DNA of 64,000 nt from Echiichthys vipera (Eukaryota; Chordata; Actinopteri; Perciformes; Trachinidae): contig OY829646.1 of assembly GCA_963691815.1 (NCBI GenBank), forward strand, positions 1,426,001-1,490,000, written 5' to 3'. Every line of letters starts with the position of its first letter. Position 1 is the first letter of the stretch. The position numbers and the translations under genes were made by a program. Shown piece after piece: positions 55,760-64,000 of this stretch. Under the pieces are notes generated by a model. It was not told where the DNA came from, searched no databases, and saw only the letters and a program-made list of their open reading frames with translations.

Positions 55760-56210
55760 CCATTGTCAGTTGAAAGAATGAGAGAGAGCAGGTTTTGTTA
55801 CAGCTTCAGGTCTGCCTATTAAGCATGAGGAGGAAATGAGGAAAGAGAAAATAGCAAAAATGATGGCAACTACAGGTCTATCGTGATTAGACTGTTTGCC
55901 TATGGCATTATACTTATTATACTTAAGAGGGCTAGTGTGAACAGAGAAAAGAAATTTACCCCTTATGAGTTATTTACATGTCGCACCATCCCCGGACCAA
56001 GACACCAGGAACCGCTGCAGCAAGGGGCCACACCAGGACTGGCACAGTGCTACGTGACTCAACTCCAAGGCTGGGTAAAAACATTGGCAGGAAGCCAAGG
56101 GGGGTCAGGACCAGTACCGGCCCCACTGACTCTGTTAGGAGAACCTTGGGTATATGTATAGATATTGAAAAGAATGTGGACACACCCTAGGTGGACAGGA
56201 CCCCATAAGG
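55760..56210 (+). pseudogene. ERV1a RNase H end fused to integrase C-terminus
   Basis: RNase H end (KHEEEMRK) runs into the late integrase core at about 55835, then KKFTPYELFTCRTIPGP and WVKTLAGSQGG (55950-56110). The sequence diverges from ERV1b after about 56210, marking the right end of this provirus. Confidence 0.8.
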
Positions 56211-56335
56211 TTTTTATCAATGCAGCTTCCAACGGGACAGGCTTCCTTTGTTTACTTCGGAGAACGGCTGATCGCGCTAATGTTAGCATAACGGCCAGAC
56301 CAGCTGAGATTTCATCCGAACTCCTATGGTAGAAC
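56211..56335. other. Spacer between ERV1a and ERV2
   Basis: A short segment with CGCTAATGTTAGCATAACG; no family recognised. Confidence 0.35.
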
Positions 56336-56950
56336 AATGTATTATAAAAATAGAAAGGTCTACAAGAAGGAGTCAGACGAGAGGTCTCACAGCAATCAAG
56401 GAGAATTTATTGAATCAAGGTATGAAACACTCATCACAGAGTTCCAAGATCCACAATACCAAAATTCCAATTCCAAGTGTCTCTTAACAGAACTTCCCGT
56501 CTTATACCGAGGCTGACAACGTTTACACGCCCTGTAAGCCTGAGCAACTGTGGATTAGCGCCTGCCTGTGTTGTGCAGTTGTGTAAAATCATAACATGAA
56601 ATTAGAGTATATATGTGTCTATATCTGAAAATGAATCATAATCTTTAATTACCTGTAAAACTATCAACTGAGTTATAAATGTAGTGTAAGCCTGAGCAAC
56701 TTTAGACTAGCGCTTGCCTGCGTTGTACAGTTGTGTTAAATCATGTTTTGATTAGAATACAAATGAATCTTAACCTAACTGAATATAGTTTTTGTTAAAC
56801 CATGTTTTGATTAGAATAAAAATGAATGAATGAAAACACTGAACAATGAATGAAAAATGAATCTAAATCTATCTGAGTATAATAAATGACTTTCCTGACT
56901 CTCAACTATGCAGTGAGAGGATGTCTAATGGCACAGTCCTGATGAGCCCT
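56336..56950 (-). repeat. ERV2 3' LTR
   Basis: In sense orientation it contains two diverged copies, about 150 bp apart, of a segment with GCGC...CAACTGTACAACGCAGGCAAG character (plus-strand 56688-56745 and 56535-56590, GTAAGCCTGAGCAACT), like U3 enhancer repeats. A TATA-like GGTATAAGAC (56501-56510) and AATAAA (56406-56411) follow. The right boundary is estimated; the left one is placed at a TGTATTATA. Confidence 0.6.
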
Positions 56951-57062
56951 CTCTCAGTTAGTTTGTGTCCATTTCACCATCCTCGATACTGCTCAAAAAG
57001 AGAAAAAGAAAGAATCAGAAACCAGTTAGACATTCCATAGTTCATCTGCCCTGGGTAGTGGT

Positions 57063-57803
57063 TCATTTAACCAACTCCAGTTGAGCCATTTGTAGCTTTG
57101 TATCTTCCACTGCCCGCTTATACAACATTCCCTGGATCCACCTTTTCAGTATGGGTATGATGCAGCAGTGTAGGGATGCTACACTAATTAACACTATGAA
57201 AATCACCGCAATAGCTTTTATACATAACGCTCCCAACTCTCTGGCTATTGCTTCTAGTCCTTTCCGCTCACGTGCATCTCTGCAAGCATTTTTTGTCATT
57301 TCGGCCCGCAGCCCCTTCAATTTGTTCATAGCAATAGAAAAAGTTCCATTAGCGGCCGTATTGTTTGGTATGTATGTGCAACATTGCTCCCCAAACATGT
57401 AGCATACTCCTCGTTGTTCGGCTAGCAGCCAATCTAATGCCAGCCTGTTTTGTCTCGTCACCAAATACTTCAAAGCCCTCTAAGGTCTAATTGAGCAGCC
57501 TCTGTTGGTTATAGTATACGTAATTTATCCACTCTACATTCTTGTTAACGGTATGATAGACTCAAGACCCGCTTTAATCTCATCTCGGGCCTTAAACTCG
57601 TATGGAATTCCTTGTGGTTGTCCTATCACATCCAAGTACACTTCCCTGTCCCCCATAAGACTTCTTCTCATTCTGGTCTTTCCTGCAACTAACTCGTCCA
57701 CTCCTGAATAAATCACAGTTGTTGGCACCTTTAACCTTACTAATGTACACAGCCCAACCCACCTTATTGGTAATACATTTAATACTCTAACCCCTCCACA
57801 CAT
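57063..57803 (-). pseudogene. ERV2 env transmembrane subunit
   Basis: The fusion subunit of the retroviral envelope. It starts after a furin-like R-x-R-R site (near 57655). A heptad-rich ectodomain is broken by a stop near 57534. The downstream frame 57063-57473 carries the CX6CC motif (57377-57405), which in gamma-type Env binds SU by a disulfide. A long hydrophobic membrane anchor lies at about 57240-57165, followed by a cytoplasmic tail. Stops between 57480 and 57540 make it non-functional as it stands. It lies 3' of the SU region and 5' of the LTR, as expected. Confidence 0.82.
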
Positions 57804-57880
57804 CCAATAACTGTCTGCGATGGGATAGGGATAGGTCTGGTCACCGAAAAAAAAATAGTGTGGGCAAAGTCATGGTTACA

Positions 57881-58270
57881 TTAGCACAATCCTGTTCTAA
57901 AGTCTCTGAAGGGTTTTCGAACCACACTGTTGACGTAATTGGATGTCTTGTTTACATGTGGAAACCAGGATAGTACCCATGTAACACTACACTTTGCGGT
58001 GGTGTTTCCTACTTCAACACCACCTTGATCCCTGAAGACTCCGCTCGCGAAGCACTCGTACTCAGCCTCTCGGCCTATGTTGTAATTTGTCGGGGTGGTT
58101 TCGTCTTCAGCAGTCTGTGTCTTAAAATCGGCACATTTTACGTCGTATGCATTGTCTCCAAACCTCAAATATGAATGTATTCTCTGAGATCCTAATAGTA
58201 ATCTACATCCAAGACCACACACAGGTTGGCGAAAGAACATCGGTGCTCCTCGCTACCACCTCTAAACCCA
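57881..58270 (-). pseudogene. ERV2 env surface subunit, C-terminal part
   Basis: The frame 57881-58240 contains several Cys and N-glycosylation sites (NTT, NKT). It forms the part of SU between the nested L2 LINE and the cleavage site. Its upstream half continues at 60498 on the other side of the LINE. Confidence 0.6.
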
Positions 58271-60318
58271 TGCCATGCTGATGATCTTGTAAACAACTTT
58301 AATTCCAAAATTGTGAATATCATAGATGTCATTGCACCGGTTACAGTTAAAACGATTTCTGGTAAGCAAAAGGCACCCTGGAGAAAAGCTGCTGTTGTAA
58401 CAGCCCAGAGAAGAGAGTGCAGGAAGGCTGAACGAATCTGGCGAAATACAAAACTTCATATTCACCATGACATCTATAAAGAGAGGCTCCAGGCCTACAA
58501 TTTAGTCTTAAAAAGTGCTAGAGAAACATTCTTCTCCAATATCATAAACAGCAACACTAATAAGGCCAAAACCCTATTTTCAACTGTCGACAGACTGACC
58601 AACCCCCCAACACAAATACCAGCCGAACTCCATTCCACACAGAAATGCAATGAGTTTGCATTCTTTTATACTGATAAAATTGAAGGCATCAGACGTGCCA
58701 TCAATATCTCAAACAAAAAAGTTGGATCACCACCCCGTTTAGGCCAAAATATCACAGCAATGATGGCAAGCTTTTATGCCATAGACTCTAAAACTCTAGT
58801 GGAAACAGTGACCGATCTAAAGGCAACCACCTGCTGTCTTGATGCTTTACCTACCAACTTCTTTAAGAATGTTTTTGACTGCCTATCAACAGACGTATTG
58901 CAAATAGTTAATAACTCTATTCAATCGGGCATTTTCCCAAAGGCCTTCAAAACTGCAGTCATTAAACCTCTTCTAAAAAAGCGGAGCCTAGATGCCTCTA
59001 TTATCAACAACTACAGACCAATTTCAAATCTACCATTCATAAGTAAAATAATTGAGAAAGTTGTACTCCAACAACTAACTCACTTCTTGGCTTCTACTGG
59101 CTGCCACAACAACCTCCAGTTAGGATTTAGACCTTTTCATAGCACAGAGACGGCCCTTATTAAAGTTATAAATGACATCCGTCTTAACACAGACTCTGGC
59201 AAAACTTCAGTACTAATGCTATTGGACCTCAGTGCTGCATTTGACACTGTTGACCACTCAATACTTTTGGACAGGTTGGAAAACTTGGTGGGGCTCTCAG
59301 GCACAGTCCTAAACTGGTTCAAGTCATATCTACAAGATAGGAACTATTTTGTTTCCATTGGCGACTTTGTATCAGAACAAACCAACGTAACGTGTGGAGT
59401 CCCCCAAGGTTCAATCTTGGGGACGACTTTATTTAACATCTATATGCTCCCACTAGGACAAATCATGCAAAATAATAACATTGACCACCATTGCTATGCC
59501 GATGACACCCAAATCTATGTAGCGCTATCACCAAATGACTATCGCCCCATAGATCTTCTGTGCCAGTGCATTGAGCAAGTCAAACACTGGATGTGCCAAA
59601 ATTTCCTTCAACTAAATATAAAACTGATAAAACTGAGATAATTGTTTTTGGTGCTAAGAAAGAAAGATTTAAAGTCATCCAACACCTTCAATCACTGTCC
59701 CTGAAAACCTCAAATAAAGCCAGAAATCTTGGGGTTATTATGGATTCTGATTTACATTTCGACAGTCACATCAAATCAGTAACAAAATCGGCCTACTATC
59801 ACCTTAAAAATGTAACAAGACTTAGAGGGCTCATGTCAGCTCAACTTGTCCATGCCTTTATAACCAGTAGGCTAGACTACTTTAACGGTCTCCTTGCAGG
59901 TCTTCCCAAAAAAACTGTCAGGCAGCTACAGCTTGTTCAGAACGCTGCTGCTAGAGTTCTAACAAAGACCAAAAAATGTGAGCACATTACACCAATTCTT
60001 AAATCATTACACTGGCTTCCTGTACGTCAGAGAATTGATTTCAAAATCCTCCTGCTCACATATAAATCACTACATGGTCTAGGGCCGAGGTATATCACTG
60101 ATATGCTCCCACTACATAAGCCTTCTAGATCACTAAGATCCTCTGAGACCAATCTGTTAGTGGTTCGCAGAGTAAACTCAAATCAAGGGAAAGCATCTTT
60201 CAGTCATTATGCAACAAACAGCTGGAATAAACTTCCTGAAGATTTGAGACTTTCACCCACTCTGAGCACTTTTAAAACTAGACTGAAAACTTTTATGTTC
60301 ACCTTAGCTTTCTGCTAA
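58226..60318 (+). pseudogene. L2 LINE reverse transcriptase with a single frameshift
   Basis: The first frame (58226-59641) has the basic linker (APWRKAAVVTAQRRECRKAE), fingers (NNYRPISNLPFISKIIEKVV), motif A LMLLDLSAAFDTVDHSIL (59215-59268), motif B GVPQGSILGTTLF and catalytic HCYADDTQIYVAL (near 59490-59525). A single shift at about 59618 passes to the 59593-60318 frame: KTEIIVFGAKKERF, RLDYFNGLLAGLP, LVQNAAARVLTKT, LHWLPVRQRIDFK and a C-terminal NSWNKLPEDLR. The first in-frame codons are env sequence, so the start is not native. The endonuclease is missing. Confidence 0.9.
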
Positions 60319-60489
60319 ATCTTCGCACTTTTAACGTCCGCACTGTTTTGATTATTGTCTATGTTTTTATTCTCTTTGTCTTTCTGTAATGCATTTTAAT
60401 TCATGACATGTTGTGCTGTGAAGCACTTTGAGTCTGCCTTATGTATGAAAAGTGCTATACAAATAAAGCTGCCTTGCCTTGCCTTGCCT
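58278..60489 (+). mobile_element. L2-clade LINE inserted in ERV2 env
   Basis: 5'-truncated copy starting in the linker before RT and ending in CCTTG pentamers (60465-60489). A TGCCATG at 58271-58277 and again at 60490-60496 may be its target duplication, though the tail makes this ambiguous. It is the least damaged L2 copy here, and its opposite orientation to env shows it came later. Confidence 0.85.
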
Positions 60490-60497
60490 TGCCATGT

Positions 60498-61215
60498 TTA
60501 TTTATAACTGTCCTTTTTCACAGACTTGTTTCTGATACTCTGCACACTCTCTATATAGTTATACTTTTCTGGGAATACCGTAGGTCTCGCTCCGGGACTT
60601 TTAGAACACACTAAACAGTCATTTGTTGTCAGGTCTTTGGCCGTAGCCCACACACTCTTGTACCAATAGTTCTGTGCAGCTCGGGCCTCCTGCTCATCTT
60701 TAATCTCTCTATATTCTTTTGGCCGTACCCACTTTGGTTTAAATGTTCTCGGCCCTGCCACAGGAAATGCTCTTGGACCTGCTGTGGGGCTTTCTTCATT
60801 ACACATCACGTCCACCAATACCTCCAGCCAACCTTGAGGATCTTTACACTCTACTTTAATTTTAGTTGCATTTTCTTTACTATACATTCTCTGTACTACT
60901 ACTTTTGTGGTCTTGATTAGCCCTGTGGTCACTTGTTTTGGTTCTACTGTGGTGGTTCTCTGGGTTGTTGTACTGATTGGCTGGTGTTGTAGTACTCTTA
61001 GTTGTAGTAGTCGTCTTAGCTGGTGTTGTAGTACACTTAGTTGTAGTAGTCATCTTAGCTGGTGTTGTAATACTTTTAGTTGTAGTAATAATTGTACTCA
61101 CAGGTGTAGTCACTTCTTCTTCAGGCGCGGCGATCACATCCCTCGCCAGCCCTTCACAAAGCACGTCCATCGTTGGCTTTGTATACCTTGCACTCCATCG
61201 TACTTTCACGTTCAT
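60498..61215 (-). pseudogene. ERV2 env surface subunit, middle part with CxxC motif
   Basis: The frame 60498-60932 includes a CLVC motif (near 60610-60625), the CX2C isomerase motif that pairs with CX6CC in gamma-type Env. Upstream (60880-61215, another frame) there is a Thr/Pro-rich, mucin-like stretch built of about three 39-bp repeats (60980-61095). Such a region is often O-glycosylated. Frameshifts separate the pieces. Confidence 0.7.
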
Positions 61216-61599
61216 CTGACCACCTATTTTTGCAGCGCTAACAATATTCAGTTAATATGTTTTACCAATATTAATTGCTGCATTATCTACTTCCATGATC
61301 CATCCGCACAACGCCTCTCACATTTTACTGCCCCATAGTCCCACACTTACACTCCTAACTTATCTGACATCCACTCACATATAACTTTCCTACTTTCATC
61401 TTTGAGGATTTCTGAAATCGTCGCCTCTCTTCTTTCTACCAAACCTTAATCTCCCTCCTGTTACCACCTCTGTCCTAAATAGTTTGTTATCTTCTAACTT
61501 CTCTGGTACCTCTGCGCCGGTCACCCTTTCTAAACTTATGTCTCCCTATATAGCACTCATTTGGGTTTGTTCAGTTATTTTTATATAGGCTTTGTGGTC

Positions 61600-62127
61600 C
61601 TAATTTGGGTCCCATTGTCTACCCAACTTAACTTGTATGGTCAGTTCCTGCCCTTTAATTATGCTGATCTGGCACTGATCTAATCCCAATCGGCTGCAGC
61701 CTTTTCCTCTGTCTATACCACACAGGTTTGTCTCACCTACTTTTACATGCACAATGTACTCATAGTTCTGATCTGGCCTTGTAAATTGTTCTGGAAGTAT
61801 TATTTTATCTTCCAAATTCATGTTGTATGACTCGGTCTTTTCTTTTGCATTTTTCTGCTTTCCTGTGTTAGACGCTCAAATGGGTTTGTAAATTTATTTC
61901 TATCTGACAATGCTGGCAGGTGGCACAGAGTGTTTAGTTTTGCATCATACTCATCTGTTTTAGTCTGGTGGATCCCTGTTCTGCTGGATCGCCTTTTCCT
62001 CGTCTCCGACTCCTTCTTTCTGTGGAATCTCGCTTGTCGGTACCTGGCTTGGCACGGTTCTGCTCTCCACAGTCATCCTACTCTGAACACAGAGGAATGT
62101 CAGAGTCAGTTTTACCACATTTCTCAT
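61600..62127 (-). pseudogene. ERV2 env N-terminus with signal peptide
   Basis: A Met at 62127 opens a short hydrophobic segment (VVKLTLTFLCVQS) suited to be a signal peptide. The frame then becomes polar. The later frame 61600-61821 carries Cys residues and GLDQCQISIIKGQEL. It overlaps the end of the integrase frame, a usual arrangement in retroviruses. Confidence in the exact start is moderate. Confidence 0.55.
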
Positions 62128-62139
62128 CTCCTATTTCTG

Positions 62140-63172
62140 CCGTTGGGTTCCCTTCATCCTTGACTCGCGTTTTTGTGCAGTGGTTCAGATGATACCACGT
62201 GGTGCTACCTTCGACCTGGACAGCTGTCAGCGTGGCCTGACCACCTGGTACGGTCCTTCCCAATGCGGTTGATGCCACTTCCTCCGTAACACCTTGATCC
62301 ACACTCCCCCATCTGCTCCAGGCTCTCCTCTCGTGCTCTTTCCTGTGTGTAGATAGTTCTATTGGATCATAGTTAGATATTTCATATATGCTTTCAGCTC
62401 ATTTTGCAATTGTTCAAGCGGTAATCCTTTGAAAAGGACCTCTTAGCTGCAGTGCTGGCATAGGTCGACCTGTTAGCATTTCATGCGGTGTTAAATGCGG
62501 TATTCTATGCGTTTGCATGCGATAGCTCATTAGTGCTAGTGGCAAAGCATCTACCCAGTTCAGCTTAGTGGCGGCACAAATTTCTTTTAGCTTAGCCTTC
62601 AGGGTTCCATTTACTCGCTCAACGATTCCTTGGCTTTGCGGATGATAAACTGCTCCTAAACGTTGTTTGATTCTAAACTGTTGTAGGATACCTTTTGCAA
62701 TTTTCTGCACAAACGCAGACCCAATGTCAGAGCTGATTTCTGATGGAATCCCAAATCGCGGGATTACTTCTCTTATCAGAAACTTGACAACAGTCTCAGC
62801 GCTCAAGTCTTTTGACGGTGTAGCTTCAACCCATCTGCTGAATCTGTCGATTACCACAAGCATGTATCTTTTGCCTTGAACTGATTTTATCATATCGAAA
62901 TAGTCCATAACTAGATGTTTAAATGGACCTTCTGGTACTGGAATATGTCAGACAGGTGTTTTCACACCTTTCTTTACATTATTTTGAGCACATACTTCAG
63001 ATTGGTTTAACACCTCATTCACCATTGCTTGCATATAAGGCGACCAGTAGCCTTGTTGTTGAATTTTCTTCATCACTTTCCCCCTTGCACAGTGATCAAG
63101 ACTGTTCACTTCAGAAATCAACATGGACATCAACGTTACTGGGGCCACCAAAAAACCGTCTTGTGACCTCAT
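62140..63172 (-). pseudogene. ERV2 integrase
   Basis: The N-terminal zinc-binding part is at 62948-63172 (His and C-x2-C residues). The core (62414-62908) carries the first Asp (MDYFDMI), the second Asp in SSDIGSAF, where Asn is replaced by Ile, and Glu in HPQSQGIVERVN with 35 residues between the last two. The C-terminal DNA-binding part lies near 62140-62340 (TAVQVEGSTTWYHLNHC). Breaks occur at 62910-62950 and at 62340-62410. Integrase joins viral DNA to the host chromosome. Confidence 0.85.
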
Positions 63173-63403
63173 AACTCTTGTTCACTCATTGTTGCGCCTC
63201 CCCTTCTCCAAATGTCTCACTCATCCTCAGCCGCTTGTTTTGTATCAAAAGTTGTACTTTTAAATATTTGGAGTGTTTTCAACTGAATTTTGCATATTTT
63301 TTGATGAACACAAAATTGTCATGTTTATTTTACACAATGCATCTCTTCCAATCAAAATGCCAAGTGTTTATTTCGCAACCAGATTTGGGATTTTAATTTC
63401 TTT
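63173..63403. other. Gap replacing RT and RNase H of ERV2
   Basis: AT-rich non-coding sequence between protease and integrase. No RT motif is found on either strand. Confidence 0.6.
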
Positions 63404-63580
63404 GTTTTCTGTGGTTATTTTCACTGGAGCTGTCATTTGAATTAGTTCTTAGTTATTAGTTATATTTCGTTTTCTGTGGTCATTTTCACTGGAGCCATCA
63501 TTTCAATTAGTTCTTAGTTCTTAGTTATTATTAGTTTCCTGTGGTTATTTTCACTGGAGCCGTCATTTGAATTAGCTGCT
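63404..63580. repeat. Three tandem repeats of about 63 bp in the ERV2 protease
   Basis: Each unit reads TGTGGT(T/C)ATTTTCACTGGAG, then CATTT(G/C)AATTAGTTCTTAG. The unit derives from protease coding sequence in reverse (the native copy is at about 63535-63580). Confidence 0.85.
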
Positions 63581-63760
63581 TTTGTCCCGAGAATCCTACT
63601 GTCTCAACAAATCTTTCTGACATGGGGAGGTGCCTGGCAAACTCTGGACCCACACGTGTGAGTGGCTCCAGTGTCCACTGGCACTGGTACTTGTCTACCC
63701 TCAATTTGAACCTGCGGCATTTGTTCTTCATCAGCCTCCACCGCTATCACTGGAAATTGA
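63560..63760 (-). pseudogene. ERV2 protease
   Basis: The minus strand at 63666-63677 encodes Val-Asp-Thr-Gly, the aspartic protease active site, followed by Ala-Thr. A FVETVGFSGQ segment follows. Unlike ERV1a the active-site Gly is kept. Frame changes occur between active site and flap. The frame 63531-63731 is a shifted reading of part of it. Confidence 0.75.
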
Positions 63761-63859
63761 CATCCCCTTTAGGATTCTAGTATCCAAAATTAGGTCTCCC
63801 CCAGGTGCCTGCCGAGCCTCTTGCTCCATGTTGCATTGTCCTGCCTCTGTCTTATATGA

Positions 63860-63930
63860 ATGCATTGTTCTTTGGAAATCAGTCTGCAAAATGTCCTGGC
63901 ATGCCGCACTCCCAGTATTCACCACTGGTT
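63860..63930 (-). pseudogene. ERV2 nucleocapsid zinc knuckle, damaged
   Basis: The minus strand at about 63915-63880 reads YWECGMPGHFAD followed by a stop. The CCHC spacing shows a former knuckle in which the first Cys is Tyr and the last is a stop codon. To the right of it the window ends within gag. Confidence 0.6.
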
Positions 63931-64000
63931 CGCCGTGGTCCTTGTCCTCTTTAGGGACCTCCCCTTGATACGAGTTTCCATATCCACCCGTGCACCACGA

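Larger units (their letters stand above)
47867..56210 (+). mobile_element. ERV1a: defective endogenous retrovirus
   Basis: Plus-orientation provirus: 5' LTR, primer binding site, long leader, gag, pro, remains of pol. It ends abruptly near 56210 within the integrase C-terminal region, with no 3' LTR. It lacks the RT core and integrase core. Four or more insertions are nested in it: an unknown segment in gag matrix (about 49745-50550), an L2/jockey-like LINE (51603-52385), a Rex1-like tail (52391-52720), and LINE tails at 54141-54412 and 55357-55600. Confidence 0.88.
56336..64000 (-). mobile_element. ERV2: endogenous retrovirus with gamma-type env
   Basis: Order on the minus strand: nucleocapsid end (about 63915), protease (63730-63560), integrase (63172-62140), env (62127-57063), LTR (about 56950-56336). 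RT and RNase H are missing between protease and integrase. An L2 LINE is nested in env (58278-60489). The 5' part lies beyond the right edge. Confidence 0.85.

Noticed and set aside
55581..55763. Minus-strand frame with repeated QQRCTATLHSNA-like residues
   Set aside because: It is a reading of the 13-bp minisatellite, not a gene.
47867..56210. Complete provirus with two LTRs
   Set aside because: There is no 3' LTR; similarity to ERV1b stops near 56210 and an unrelated ERV follows.
60907..61338. Plus-strand Val/Cys/Ser-rich open frames that look membrane-like
   Set aside because: They are the antisense of the Thr-rich env repeats of ERV2.
1..64000. A host protein-coding gene or a new defence-type system
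   Set aside because: All long frames carry transposon or retroviral motifs; the few unexplained exon-like pieces are short and broken.

Overview
The window looks like a piece of a teleost fish genome, probably a spiny-rayed (percomorph-type) fish. The evidence is its repeat content: L2-clade LINEs with fish-type 3' tails, two Rex1-like CR1-group LINEs, Tx1-clade and L1-clade LINEs, a tRNA-derived SINE ending in the usual fish 3' motif, a PIF/Harbinger element with a Myb/SANT-like fragment, a chromodomain Ty3/gypsy element, and two endogenous retrovirus (ERV) families. I found no intact host gene. Almost everything recognisable is transposon-derived, and most of it is broken, nested or 5'-truncated.

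Layout. 1-2620: a decayed jockey-like LINE (+) split by a 3' end of an L2 element (-) with a 15-bp target duplication. 3445-6814: a near-complete Rex1-like LINE (+). 6815-15410: two Tx1-clade LINEs (-) head to tail, with a TC/GA microsatellite at their junction and another at the upstream end. 16090-21400: L1 ORF1 fragment, a gypsy LTR, a SINE, an L1 ORF2 remnant. 21553-23525: Harbinger element with a duplicated right end. 23770-28330: unknown coding fragment, a GGGCCCGAGCACCGA-type repeat, gypsy integrase-chromodomain plus LTR, L2 and L1 fragments. 28382-32096: second Rex1-like LINE (-). 32130-33753: L1 remnant (-). 34357-37076: L2 copy (+) with an inserted SINE. 37215-40564: two exon-like fragments of unrecognised, probably transposon-derived, proteins.

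40565-64000 is dominated by retroviruses. ERV1b (-, 40565-43765) and ERV1a (+, 47867-56210) are inverted copies of one defective provirus. They share a missing reverse-transcriptase core, a missing integrase core and two nested LINE tails at the same sites. ERV1a keeps a 5' LTR, a tRNA-Trp-type primer binding site, gag with a PPPY motif and a zinc knuckle, and a single in-frame UAG between gag and pro. ERV1b keeps a 3' LTR and a 58-codon membrane-protein ORF between pol and the LTR. ERV2 (-, 56336-64000, running off the right edge) is a second family with protease, integrase, a gamma-type env and a 3' LTR. Its env is cut by an almost open L2 LINE at 58278-60489.

The genes do not form a working system. 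The most promising leads are the shared lesions of the two ERV1 copies (a possible trans-mobilised defective retrovirus or an inverted segmental duplication), the small membrane ORF, the association of Tx1 LINEs with TC repeats, and a short templated insertion inside a LINE. Family names rest on reading protein motifs by eye; no database search was possible.
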